Shown piece after piece: positions 26,283 to 35,308 of a stretch of 64,000 nucleotides of DNA. Origin of the DNA: Thermobifida halotolerans (GTDB lineage Bacteria; Actinomycetota; Actinomycetes; Streptosporangiales; Streptosporangiaceae); the NCBI RefSeq assembly GCF_003574835.2, contig NZ_CP063196.1, forward strand, positions 2,046,001-2,110,000, read 5' to 3'. Within the stretch, counting starts at the first letter, position 1; every line of letters begins with the position of its first letter. The notes below the pieces were generated by a model. It had not been told where the DNA came from. It searched no databases and saw only the letters and a program-made list of their open reading frames with translations. The translations under genes and the position numbers were made by a program.

Positions 26283-27433
26283 TCACGGTGGACGAGGCTC
26301 TGCTGCGGGCCCTCACCCCCGCCGTGATCGGCGTCCTCGTCCGCCGCGGGGCCGACTTCGCGTCGGCCGAGGACGCCGTGCAGGACGCTCTGGTCGAGGC
26401 CGTGCGCGCGTGGCCGGACAGCCCACCGCACGACCCCAAGGGGTGGCTGGTCACCGTGGCCTGGCGCAAGTTCCTCGACGCCACCCGCGCCGACGCCTCA
26501 CGGCGGCGGCGCGAGGTGCGCGTCGAGAGCGAGCCCGTGCCCGGCCCGGGCGAGACGGCGGACGACACGCTGCGGCTGTACTTCCTGTGCGCGCACCCGT
26601 CCCTGACACCGGCCTCGGCCGTCGCGCTCACGCTGCGCGCGGTCGGCGGTCTGACCACGCGGCAGATCGCGCGGGCCTACCTCGTGCCGGAGGCGACCAT
26701 GGCCCAGCGCATCAGCCGGGCCAAGCGGACCGTCTCGGGCGTCCGGTTCGACCGGCCCGGTGACGTCGCCACCGTGCTGCGCGTGCTCTACCTGGTCTTC
26801 AACGAGGGCTACTCCGGTGACGTCGACCTCGCCGGCGAGGCGATCCGGCTCACCCGCCAACTGGCGGCCGGGATCGACCACGAGGAGGTCGCGGGCCTGC
26901 TCGCGCTCATGCTGCTCCACCACGCGCGGCGCCCGGCACGCACCGGCCCCGACGGCAGGCTCGTGCCCCTCGCCGAGCAGGACCGCGGCCTGTGGGACAC
27001 CCGCATGATCGCCGAGGGCGTCGCCGTGCTGCAGGCGGCCCTCGCCCGCGACCGCCTGGGCGAGTTCCAGGCCCAGGCCGCCATCGCCGCGCTGCACGCC
27101 GACGCCCCGACGGCCGAGGAGACCGACTGGACGCAGATCGTGGAGTGGTACGACGAACTGGTGCGGCTCACCCACAGCCCGGTGGCCCGCCTCAACCGGG
27201 CCGTCGCGGTCGGCGAGGCCGACGGTCCGCGGGCGGGCCTGGCCGCCCTGGCGGAACTCGACCCCTCGCTGCCCCGCCACACCGCCGCGGCGGCCTACCT
27301 GCGCGAGCGCGACGGTGACCTGGTCACCGCGGCGCGGCTCTACGCCGAGGCCGCCCGGTCGGCGCCCAGTCTTTCCGAACGCGACCACCTCACGCGGCAG
27401 GCCGCGCGGCTCAACGCGCGGCTGCGCGGCTGA
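26279..27433 (+). CDS. ECF42-type RNA polymerase sigma factor with C-terminal TPR-like extension
   Basis: A 384-residue protein. Sigma region 2 is at the N-terminus (GADFASAEDAVQDALVEAVR, then PHDPKGWLVTVAWRKFLDAT). Region 4 reads GGLTTRQIARAYLVPEATMA and QRISRAKRTV. The remaining 220 residues (VLRVLYLVFNEGYSGD, LLHHARRPARTGPDGRLVPL, TAAAAYLRERDGD) form the extension typical of ECF42. No anti-sigma gene is adjacent; the coupled DGPF protein is the usual neighbour. Confidence 0.93.
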   Translation: MITVDEALLRALTPAVIGVLVRRGADFASAEDAVQDALVEAVRAWPDSPPHDPKGWLVTVAWRKFLDATRADASRRRREVRVESEPVPGPGETADDTLRLYFLCAHPSLTPASAVALTLRAVGGLTTRQIARAYLVPEATMAQRISRAKRTVSGVRFDRPGDVATVLRVLYLVFNEGYSGDVDLAGEAIRLTRQLAAGIDHEEVAGLLALMLLHHARRPARTGPDGRLVPLAEQDRGLWDTRMIAEGVAVLQAALARDRLGEFQAQAAIAALHADAPTAEETDWTQIVEWYDELVRLTHSPVARLNRAVAVGEADGPRAGLAALAELDPSLPRHTAAAAYLRERDGDLVTAARLYAEAARSAPSLSERDHLTRQAARLNARLRG

Positions 27434-27486
27434 GCCGCGCGTTCCTGGGGCGGGCTCACCGGCCCGGTCGCCGCCAGCCCGTGGGG

Positions 27487-27575
27487 ACCCGCCACGGACG
27501 CCGGGGTGGAATGCCTCGCCTTTCCCGGATTCTCCGCGAAGACCCCGCGCCCACCGCAGAACCCAACACTCAAGC
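27487..27575 (-). repeat. Dispersed repeat, copy 3 (inverted)
   Basis: On the minus strand TGAGTGTTGGGTTCTGCGG, GGTCTTCGCGGAGA, GAGGCATTCCACCCCGGC and GGGTCCCCAC follow in the order seen in copy 2. It lies immediately left of the IS5-type element. Confidence 0.5.
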
Positions 27576-27580
27576 TTCGC

Positions 27581-28512
27581 TCGAGGGCGTCTGGAAAGGG
27601 TCAGGACGGGGCAGAATGGAGGAGGACCCTCCGTCTGGGGAGGCTGTCATGGCCGATCGACCCGCCTATCCCACTGATCTGTCGGATGCCGAGTGGGAGC
27701 TGATCGCCCCGCTCATCCCCGAGCCCAAGCCCGGCGGGCGCCCCGCGCTGCATGAGCGGCGCGAGATCATCAATGCTCTGGCCTACTGGGTGCGGGCCGG
27801 GTGCGCCTGGCGGCTGCTGCCCCACGATCTCCCACCCTGGCAGACCGTCTACCACTACTGGCGACAGTGGCGCATCGAGGGCCGCTGGGAGCAGATCCTC
27901 CTCCGCCTGCGGCAACGGGAGCGCAAACGAGTAGGCCGCCACCTCCAGCCCACCGCGGGCATCATCGACTCCCAAAGCCTGCGGGCCACCGACGGCGGAG
28001 GGCTGCACGGCTACGACGGTGCCAATGAAGGTCCGCGGCATCAAACGCCACCTGCTGGTCGACACCTTGGGCACCGTGTTGACCGCGTGCGTGAGCCCGG
28101 CCAGCGTGGGCGACCGCGAGGGCGCCAGAGTGCTCCTGGCCCGAGCAGCGCTGCTGCTACCGCGGTTGGCTCTGGTCTGGGCCGGCCAGGGCTCCACCGG
28201 TGAGCGGCTGGCCGCCTGGGCGCGCAGGATCGCCGGGGTGCGGGTGGAGGTCGTGCGCCGGGCCGACGGCGGGTTCGGCCGCACGTGGGCGCCCCAGGGC
28301 CTTCCCCCGCCGCCGGTGCCGCGGTTCGCGGTGGTGCCTCGCCGGTGGGTGGTGGAAAGGACGTTCGCCTGGCTGGGCAAGTACCGGCGCACCGCCAAGG
28401 ATGACGAGTACCGGGAAGCGACCTCGGAGCACGTCATCTACCTCGCGATGAGCCTGACCCTGTCGCACCACCTGGCGAGAGCCCCGTCCCGACCCTTTCC
28501 AGACGCCCTCTC
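27581..28512 (+). mobile_element. IS5-family insertion sequence, copy 1 (full length, inactive)
   Basis: About 932 bp. The ends GAGGGCGTCTGGAAAGGGTC and its complement near 28490-28512 are terminal inverted repeats. Related copies lie at 40287-40684 and 42687-43623. No convincing target duplication was found. It separates the ECF42 gene from the sulfotransferase-like remnant. Confidence 0.8.
27649..28512 (+). pseudogene. IS5-family DDE transposase, frameshifted
   Basis: The N-terminal half reads MADRPAYPTDLSDAEWELIA, RPALHERREIINALAYWVRA and WQTVYHYWRQWRIEGRWEQI, then GIIDSQSLRATDGG with the first catalytic Asp. The frame breaks near 28018, where an extra base follows the GYDGA codons. The rest (VRGIKRHLLVDTLGTVLTAC, WVVERTFAWLGKYRRTAKD) continues in the next frame. 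The copy at 42687 is uninterrupted at this point, so this is mutation and not programmed shifting. The stop codon inside the right repeat is also lost. Confidence 0.82.
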
Positions 28513-29080
28513 AGGTGCCGGCTTCTTGGGGACTCTCGTCGAGCCGTGCCAGCAGATCGGCGACGATCTGGTCAGGGGAGTCCCGGAGGGCCTCCAACGT
28601 CACCGACCGGGTCCGCCCTCTCGGAACGTCAGCGAGGATCGCGGAGTTGAACGCGTCGTACGCCTGCTCATGCGTCAACTCGCGGCCATCACGGCGGAAC
28701 ACGAAGCGGTTGCGGGCGAGTGGTTCCGCCACCTCCCTCCGGGGGCGGTCGATGCGGACGTAGCGGATGACCGGTCCGAAGAGCTGTTCGAGCTGACCGA
28801 TCCTGAAAGCGTTGAAGGGTGACTTGGTGAGGAACCGCGACCTGCCGAAGGTCCGAGTGTGGGCGTTGGCCGCGTGCCTGAGCAGATGCTCGCCGCCTAC
28901 CGCGGCAGGCAGGATGTCGTAGGTGTGGCCCGAGAGGTGGCGGTAGGTGGGTAGAGCCCTGGTGTAGACGTCCTCAGCCTCGTACGGCATCACCAGACCC
29001 GGGATGATCCGGGTGGACTTGTTGTCCACGATCAGGACGCCGTCCGGCATCGACTCGAACAACCGCCTCTGCGGGACACC
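28511..29080 (-). pseudogene. Sulfotransferase-like protein, N-terminally truncated
   Basis: About 190 residues with sulfotransferase-like features: GVLIVDNKSTRIIPGLVMPY, SRFLTKSPFNAFRIGQLEQL and IRYVRIDRPRREVAEPLARN (a PAPS 3'-phosphate-binding-like Arg region). The N-terminal P-loop for PAPS is missing; upstream the frame remains open but loses resemblance. The stop codon coincides with the end of the IS5 element at 28512. It may be the distal relic of the minus-strand operon at 29.8-36.3 kb. Confidence 0.5.
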
Positions 29081-29352
29081 GAGGTTTCGTACAGGCCACG
29101 CCCAGCACGTGACCGTGAGGGATGAACGAAAACCAGCAGGCACCCGGGCAGAAACAACCCCCGCCTCACACAGGACGCAGAACCACTGCTCCTCCCCGAT
29201 CCGGTTCCGTTGTTCCTCACATCCCAAAGCCGTGAGGGCGAGGGCCAGGCTCAGATTCCTTGGTAGGAAAGTTGAACTGTCCGACTTTCGGAGCCATCCT
29301 GGAAGCGTGTCACCGGGACGGGAAACCCGGACCACCACCCCAGGGAGCAATC

Positions 29353-29658
29353 GTGAACGAGACGAAAGCGAGACGTCGGCGTGCAGTGATGCGTCGCAAG
29401 AACCAGGTCACCCTGCCCCGCGAGGTCGCCGAGGCCCTCCACATCCGTGAGGGCGACGAGGTGGAGTTCCACATCAGCGAGGACGGCCAGGTCATCCTCA
29501 GGGGCATGACCACGGTCCCCGCCGACCAGGCGTGGTTTTGGGACCGCGACTGGCAGCAGGGCGAGCGCGAGGCCAGCGAGCAGATCGCCGCAGGACAGAC
29601 CGAGGAGTTCGACGACGCGGAGTCGATGTTCGCGGCTTTGGACGACGAGGAGCACTGA
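29353..29658 (+). CDS. AbrB/MazE-type antitoxin
   Basis: A 101-residue protein from GTG 29353 (GGGAG upstream). RKNQVTLPREVAEALHIREG followed by DEVEFHISEDGQVILRG is a SpoVT/AbrB swapped-hairpin DNA-binding domain. The acidic C-terminus (EEFDDAESMFAALDDEEH) is typical of the toxin-binding tail. The next gene overlaps its stop, forming a two-gene toxin-antitoxin operon. The antitoxin probably represses it. Confidence 0.85.
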   Translation: MNETKARRRRAVMRRKNQVTLPREVAEALHIREGDEVEFHISEDGQVILRGMTTVPADQAWFWDRDWQQGEREASEQIAAGQTEEFDDAESMFAALDDEEH

Positions 29659-29963
29659 GAGCACTGGCCACCTTCGCCACCACCCCACGGTTCAGAGCCG
29701 ACTTCAAGAAGCTGACCCGCCACCAGGCGGAGCGCTTCCGCGCAGTCGTCACCACCGAGTTCGCGCCCGATGTGGAGAAAGGACAGTTCCGGCCCGGTCT
29801 ACGGGTCAAAGGCGTGCAGGGGGCCCCCGGAGTCTATGAGATGACGTGGGCCCCCGACGGGCGCGCCACCTGGCAGTACGGCGAGGAGCGCGTCCCGGGC
29901 AAGCCACACGTGATCTGGCGCAGGGTCGGCACACACGCCATCTTCAACCCCGGCCCGCCCTGA
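29655..29963 (+). CDS. RelE/ParE-fold toxin
   Basis: About 102 residues: FATTPRFRADFKKLTRHQAE, RVKGVQGAPGVYEMTWAPDG, ATWQYGEERVPGKPHVIWRR and VGTHAIF. The helix-helix-sheet pattern ending in H-I-I/V-W-R-R-I/V-G-x-H is that of RelE/ParE-like ribosome or gyrase toxins. No ATG, GTG or TTG is in frame near the 5' end. CTG at 29655, overlapping the antitoxin stop (CTGA), is the best start, with a second CTG at 29664. Its 3' half overlaps the phosphotransferase remnant on the other strand. Confidence 0.75.
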   Translation: MRALATFATTPRFRADFKKLTRHQAERFRAVVTTEFAPDVEKGQFRPGLRVKGVQGAPGVYEMTWAPDGRATWQYGEERVPGKPHVIWRRVGTHAIFNPGPP

Positions 29964-30395
29964 CCACGAAGTCCATCGCACTCCCGCCGGTTCTCCGGTG
30001 CCCCACAGTCGCCGGAGAACCGGTCTCAGAAACATGGCTTCGACCAGGGCGGGAGTCAGTTCGGCGACCCACCGACTCCGGTCCAGCCAGTCGAGGCGAG
30101 GGCGGGCGAACGGTGCCAGACACGTACCGTCCGGAGCTGAGAAGGGCTCCTCCAGCCGGGCCTCGTGCAACTGGCGCACGAACGCCACCGCGTGAAGGCT
30201 CCCAAGAAGTGCCGCGACAGCGGGAAGATCCGTGGCCTGGCAGTGCTCTCCGTCGACGTGCGCGAACGCCAGTTCACCGGGTGACGCGTCGAGCAGCGCG
30301 GGAACCGGCGCTCCCATGGACCGGAGCCAACAGTGATGGAATATCGCTGACCGTGCCCTCTCCGGACTCCGATTACTCCTTGATGAAGGCGTCAC
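29799..30395 (-). pseudogene. Aminoglycoside-phosphotransferase-like protein, C-terminally truncated
   Basis: A frame of about 198 residues from GTG 30395, which overlaps the stop of the radical-SAM gene (GTGA). LLDASPGELAFAHVDGEHCQ and AVAALLGSLHAVAFVRQLHE resemble the N-lobe and hinge of APH-type kinases. The catalytic H-x-D-x-x-x-x-N and DFG-like segments are absent because similarity ends near 29970, where the toxin-antitoxin module begins on the other strand. It was the sixth gene of the coupled operon before truncation. Confidence 0.6.
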
Positions 30396-31612
30396 GCATC
30401 CGGGACCCCCACCAGGTAGGAGACGGTGGACGACGCCACGACGGGGATGGCGCATCCTCGGCGCCGCAGCTCCTCGGCCAAAGAGCGGTGGTCGGAACCG
30501 GCGGCGTTGGAGAACGCGTACTTCGGGGTCGTCATCAGGTAACCGGCCAGGTGTTCCAGGCTCTCGAACCGGAACAGGTGCTCTGCGTGCAGAACCTGTT
30601 GGATCTGGAGAACGGGAGCCGCCAACGGGAGGATGTTCGCGCTGTGCGCCGCCGCGTACAGACTGGATCGGGTGGAGGTTTCGGCGGTCAGACCGAGACC
30701 GGCGAGCAGTTCGTCGAGCTCGCCGTAGCTGTCCGCCGCCTTCGTGACCGCGATGAACACGCCCCTGCCGTGCAGGTAACGGCTAATCTCACGGATCACT
30801 GTGGTCGGGTCGGATGCGTGGTAGAGGCAGAACGCCGCGATCGCCGCATCGAAGGTGGTGTCCTTGAACGGAAGCCGATGGAAGTCAGCGGAGACCACAG
30901 CTCGCCGCCCACCACGCGGGAGTGAGATGTGACTGTTCACGTACATGCCGTTGAGGTCCAGTTCGGCGAGGTCGGTGTGCAGTCGCCGGGTATGTTCCCA
31001 GGAGACCGGCTTCAGAGCGGTTTCCAAGGCGTTGCCCACCCCTCGTAGCCGGTGAAGGATGAGCTCACGAGCACCCAGTTCATGGAGTCTGCGGGCGAGT
31101 CCTGGAACAGTCGCGATATTCTCCGCCGTCAGCGTGCACGTCGCTCCGAAGGGGAGCCGGTTCTCGTTTGCCCAGTCGAGTGTGTCGAAGACCGCCGCGA
31201 AGGAGCCGGAACGCCGTATTGCGTCATGCGTCTCGGCGGTGCCGCCGTCCAGAGAGACTCTCAGTAGGTCCAGGTAGGAGAGACACGCGGTGAGGACCTG
31301 ACGGCGTTTGTAGGCGTTGGTGCAGATCTGTGTGGAGAATCCGAGGCCTTTGGCGGCGGCCAGCAGTTCGGGGAGACGCGGGTACAGCAGAGGTTCTCCG
31401 CCGAGGAAGCACACCTGCTGGCAGGAGAACCGGGCGGAGAAGTATTCCAGCGCTCGGACCGCCTGGGGAAGCTGGACCATCTCGGAGCGGTCCAGGTCGC
31501 TGCCGTGGTAGCAGCGGCCGCAGCGGAAGTTGCAGCGAAACAGCAGTTCCAGATAGAGCTTGTCGACGCGCTGGATTCCAGGCAGGGGGTCCGCCGCTAC
31601 GCGTGCGGGCAT
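30392..31612 (-). CDS. Radical SAM protein fused to the C-terminal part of a methyltransferase
   Basis: A 406-residue protein starting at ATG 31612, overlapping the glycosyltransferase stop. Residues 1 to about 235 are a radical SAM domain with LELLFRCNFRCGRCYHGSDL (C-x3-C-x2-C cluster ligands), CFLGGEPLLYPRLPEL (GGEP) and LLRVSLDGGTAETHDAIRRS. From about residue 240 the sequence switches to a class I methyltransferase C-terminal half: SADFHRLPFKDTTFDAAIAA, FCLYHASDPTTVIREISRYL. Motif I (G-x-G-x-G) is missing, and there is no SPASM-like cysteine cluster. The join may be an in-frame deletion between two former genes or a real fusion. Confidence 0.8.
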   Translation of the reverse strand: MPARVAADPLPGIQRVDKLYLELLFRCNFRCGRCYHGSDLDRSEMVQLPQAVRALEYFSARFSCQQVCFLGGEPLLYPRLPELLAAAKGLGFSTQICTNAYKRRQVLTACLSYLDLLRVSLDGGTAETHDAIRRSGSFAAVFDTLDWANENRLPFGATCTLTAENIATVPGLARRLHELGARELILHRLRGVGNALETALKPVSWEHTRRLHTDLAELDLNGMYVNSHISLPRGGRRAVVSADFHRLPFKDTTFDAAIAAFCLYHASDPTTVIREISRYLHGRGVFIAVTKAADSYGELDELLAGLGLTAETSTRSSLYAAAHSANILPLAAPVLQIQQVLHAEHLFRFESLEHLAGYLMTTPKYAFSNAAGSDHRSLAEELRRRGCAIPVVASSTVSYLVGVPDA

Positions 31613-32655
31613 CACAGATCTCCTCCGCTGTCGGTGTTCTCTGGGTCGAGGACGGATTCGATGGCCGGCAACTGGCGGGAGAGCCGGAAGGGCTCCAGAC
31701 GGTCCAGACAGTCGGCGATCAGTCGGGCGTGGGGCGCCGTGCCGGCGATCCGGGCGATGTGTTCGATCAACTGGGTCGCTTCGGCGCCGTCGGCCACGAT
31801 GAGTTCCGAGGGAAGCACCTGGTCGACGCCGTGCATGTCCACTGCTCCGATCGGGAGGCATCCGGCCAGCACCGCTTCGAAGAGCCGCTGAGTGAACTGC
31901 CCGCAGGTCGTGTACCGGTCGGGTGCGAGCAGCATGGTGGTCAGAGCCCTCTGGTGAAGCGTCTCGACTTCGGCGAACGGTCGTCGCCCGAGAAAGGTGA
32001 CGTGCGGCCAGGAGTCGGTTCGGGGCCACTTGCCAGCGACCAAGTGGCGGTGGTGTTTCGCCGCCGGGGCGAAGAAACGGCCGAATGCCTCATCTCGGTC
32101 GTACTGGTTGCCCGCGTAGACCAGTGGCAGGTCCCGGTGGATCTTCGCGAGGAGTTCGGGGTCGGCGGCGTCCAGGAGCGCATCGTGGACGGGAAAGAGC
32201 AGTGTTCGCGCCCCACCACGAGGGAACAGCGCGGCCTCGCACACGGTGATAGCGGGATCCGAGCGGATCGGATCGTCCTCCGCCAGCCGCAGGTCCTTGT
32301 CCCACAGCAGTGTCGGTAGGCCAAGTCCACGCACATAGGTGCGGATGAGGTCCGTCTGGCGGTGAAGGTCGCAAGTGTGGCCAGGGCTGGCGCACGGCGT
32401 CGTGTTGCGTCCGGCGATCGGCCAGCGCCACTCGAGTACGAGGGCGTCGACCGATGGTAGGCCTCCGTCCCAGGTGTACCTGTCGGTGAAGTCCTCACCG
32501 GCCTCGGAGAGGTCCCGGTTGGTCTGGAGGAAGACGATGTGGTGGCCGCGGTTCACCAGGCCGTCGACGAGTACACGGCGGTGACTGCGCCCGCCGTCAG
32601 GGGTGTCCGTGACGCCGTGTCCGAGGAAGCCCCAGAAGCTGTAGCCGATCCTCAT
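31612..32655 (-). CDS. Glycosyltransferase-like protein (GT-B type)
   Basis: A 347-residue protein from ATG 32655, overlapping the carbamoyltransferase stop (ATGA). MRIGYSFWGFLGHGVTDTPD and RVLVDGLVNRGHHIVFLQTN are a Rossmann start typical of GT-B enzymes. The acceptor/donor half has LVYAGNQYDRDEAFGRFFAP, HVTFLGRRPFAEVETLHQRA and QRLFEAVLAGCLPIGAVD (the E-x-x-A-G-C-L-P donor-site motif). Sugar donor and acceptor are unknown. Context suggests glycosylation of a nucleoside-like product. Confidence 0.75.
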   Translation of the reverse strand: MRIGYSFWGFLGHGVTDTPDGGRSHRRVLVDGLVNRGHHIVFLQTNRDLSEAGEDFTDRYTWDGGLPSVDALVLEWRWPIAGRNTTPCASPGHTCDLHRQTDLIRTYVRGLGLPTLLWDKDLRLAEDDPIRSDPAITVCEAALFPRGGARTLLFPVHDALLDAADPELLAKIHRDLPLVYAGNQYDRDEAFGRFFAPAAKHHRHLVAGKWPRTDSWPHVTFLGRRPFAEVETLHQRALTTMLLAPDRYTTCGQFTQRLFEAVLAGCLPIGAVDMHGVDQVLPSELIVADGAEATQLIEHIARIAGTAPHARLIADCLDRLEPFRLSRQLPAIESVLDPENTDSGGDL

Positions 32656-34351
32656 GACTTCTCCACCCACCACTGTTCCAGCAGCAGTGCGTCCAGGCCG
32701 GAGGCCTCCAAGCAGTCCAGGGCCATTTCCGGTGTTCCACAGATGGGCTTGCCCTTGACGTTCAGGCTGGTGTTGATCAGCACGGGCACGCCGGTCAGCT
32801 CCGCGAAGGCGGTCAGAACCTCGGCCAACAGCGGGTTGCGCTGGTGGGTCACTGTTTGGACTCGTGCGGTGCCGTTGGTGTGTACGACGGCCGGGATCGT
32901 GTCCCGAGCCAACGGGGTGACACCGCTGGCGATGGACATGAAGGGAGAGGGCTGACCGAGGGTGAAGTAGTCCGCGGCCTTGTCTTCCAGAACGGCGGGG
33001 GCGAACGGGCGGAACGGCTCCCGGAACTTCACTGTTGAGTTGAGGCGGTCAACCACGTCGGGCCGTAGAGGCGAGGCCAGGATCGATCGGTTTCCCAACG
33101 CACGCGGCCCCGACTCCAACTTTCCCTGGAACACGCCCACGATCCGACCAGCCGCCAGTTGTCGTGCGAGGTGACGGGCTGGGTCGGTGACCAAACGGGC
33201 GGACAGTCCTTCGCGGAGCTGGCCCGACAGGTCGACTTCGGGCTAGGCCGGGCCGAGATAGCAGCGGCGTGCTGTACCGCTGGCCAGGGTGCCCGTCGTG
33301 TCGGCGTAGTGGGCGAGCGCGGCTCCGGCCGCAGTGCCCGCGTCTCCCGGTGCGAGTGGAACGGAGACCTCCTCGAACACAGAGTCCCGGACGATTGCTC
33401 CGATCGACAGGCAGTTCATCGCCACGCCACCGCCCACGCACAGGAGCGACTCTCCGGTCAGGTCCCGGGCTCTGCGTGCGAGATGGACCATCACCTGTTC
33501 GGTTCGCTCCTGGAGGGCTGCGGCGAGATCGGCGTGAGTGCTCGATGGTGTGCTGCCGTCTGTCCGGGGAGGGCAGGTGGCCGCGATGAACGCCGGAGAC
33601 AGCCTGGGGTAGCGGCTGGAGACAACCCGCAGCGGGAAGAGCGTCGGATCGAGGGTGAACCCGTTCTCGGTCAGATGGATGGCCCGACGGAAGAGGGTGC
33701 GGAAGCGGACGGGGTCTCCCAACGCGGCCAGGGCCATCACCGTGCCCTCTTCGTCTCCGCGGCGCCACCCCAGATGCTCGGTGACCGCACCATAGGCGTA
33801 GCCGAGGGAGGCCGGATCGCTGATCCGCGCCACCGGCTCATACCGGATGCCGTCACCTTCCAACTGGGCACGGGCGATCGAGGTGGTCGTGGTCTCGCCG
33901 AGTGAGTCGACGACCAGCACTGCGGCGCTCTCGTACCCTGACGCGGCGAACGCGTAGATCCCGTGGGCTCGGTGGTGCTCCACACCCACAACGTGGGCTT
34001 CCGGGAAAGCGCCCGCGAGGGTGGCGAGGCGTTCGGTGGCTCGACGGTAGACCTTCCTGAAGCTGTTCGCCCGGGGCAGGGCCCTACGCCGCGTCGCTCC
34101 TCGGAAGAGATGGGGGAAGCTGGAAAGCACCCCGTGGCGGTACAGGTCCAGATTGAAGTTGTACGCCACCGACGTGACCTCGCTGGCGGTTACGCCTGCG
34201 TGGTCCAAGAGCCAGCCGATGGCGTTCCGGGGGAAGGCACGAGTGTGCTTCTCCCCGTTGAGGCGTTCCTCCTCACGAGGCCGACGAGCTTGCCGCCGCT
34301 GAGCAGTGCGGCGGCGGAGTCATGAGTGCCCGAGCAAAGGCCGAGTACCAC
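32652..34351 (-). pseudogene. NodU/CmcH-type carbamoyltransferase, broken by a frameshift and an amber codon
   Basis: The frame from GTG 34351 reads VVLGLCSGTHDSAAALLSGG KLVGLV and then loses one base near 34283, where GTG-AGGAGG replaces an expected GTG-GAGGAGG. After the shift, EERLNGEKHTRAFPRNAIGW continues the family sequence (metal/His region HRAHGIYAFAASGY, VDSLGETTTT, GGGVAMNCLS). A TAG at 33243-33245 interrupts the same frame, which then continues with the YrdC-like C-terminal domain (GKLESGPRALGNRSILASP, VLINTSLNVKGKPICGTP). Total about 566 codons, normal length. Either a decayed gene or, less likely, sequencing errors. Confidence 0.85.
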
Positions 34352-35308
34352 GGGTGGGCGTGTCGACACCGTTCCTCCTCTCCTCGCTCCGACGCGTGAG
34401 ATGTCCGTACCAAGCAGTGAGGGCGTTCCCGAGAACTCCCGTGACGGCGTGTGCCTGTTCCCGGGCCTCGCTGCGGTTCCCCGCCTTCCAGAGCCGGTAG
34501 CTGTGCATGGTCTGGGCGAACTGCTCCCATGCCTCCGACCGTGTTGGGTCGCCCGCCCTCACCTGAGTCAGGGTCGTGTCGAGCTCCTCCCAATCCGCTG
34601 CGAGCGGTGCGCTCTGGGGTGCGGAGCGGGATCGACAGGCAACCGGGCGGCGGCGTCCCAGTGCTTGGCGTACAGGTGGAGGGAGTCGACCTGGTGGTGG
34701 TACTCGCCCAGCTCGGCACCGACCCAGTGGGCCATGAGCTCGTGCAGGACCGAGAACGTGAAGATGTCGTAGCAGAACCCCAGCCACAGATCCTGGCTGC
34801 GCATGGTGGTGTGCATCCGCAGCCGGCCGTCGCGGAGAAGGAAGCGGAACCCCAGCGTGCAGGGCACGTCCTTGTTCAGCACCGAGTCTCGGCCGGGGTC
34901 GTAGAGCTGGATGACGGCGCGCCGGGTGTCGGGATCCTCCAGGAGGAGGCGGCGGACTCGATCCAGTTGGTCGACCGCGCCCCTCCACCTGCGTAGCCGA
35001 GGGCCGTAGGCGCCTCGGAGTACACCGTCGTCCGCAAACTCCGTCAGCCGACGGTTGTAGTCGAAGATCCAGGCATCGTCGCTTCCGGAGAGGATCCAGA
35101 CGGCCTCCGCCACGGCGAAGGCCGGATTCGGGATCCTGACAGGCGGGAGTGACACCAGTCGACGGCGGGGATCACGCAGGTGAAGGTGTGCTCCGAGGAC
35201 CTCCCTGGTGGCTGATCCTCGAGGGGAGACGAGGCTCCCCTCGGACATGACCGTGCGCACTGCCGATGTGAACAGCTCGGTTGCCGAGTCACCCTCGATC
35301 GAGATCAC
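34320..35308 (-). pseudogene. Thymidylate-synthase-like (nucleotide hydroxymethylase/methylase) gene, frameshifted
   Basis: From GTG 35308, which overlaps the epimerase stop (GTGA), the protein has the ThyA fold. It contains VRIPNPAFAVAEAVWILSGS, GVLRGAYGPRLRRW, RRAVIQLYDP, the active-site loop KDVPCTLGFRF (Cys), RSQDLWLGFCYDIFTFSVLH and HQVDSLHLYAKHW. Near 34600-34640 the frame shifts; the C-terminal part (ADWEELDTTLTQVRAGDPTR, WKAGNRSEAREQAHAVTGVL) lies in another frame ending at 34320. Without repair the protein stops at 34568. Members of this group in nucleoside antibiotic clusters methylate or hydroxymethylate UMP/CMP. Confidence 0.8.

Noticed and set aside
27649-28203. Programmed ribosomal frameshift in the IS5 transposase of copy 1
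   Set aside because: The equivalent position in the copy at 42687 is read in one frame, so the shift in copy 1 is a lesion.
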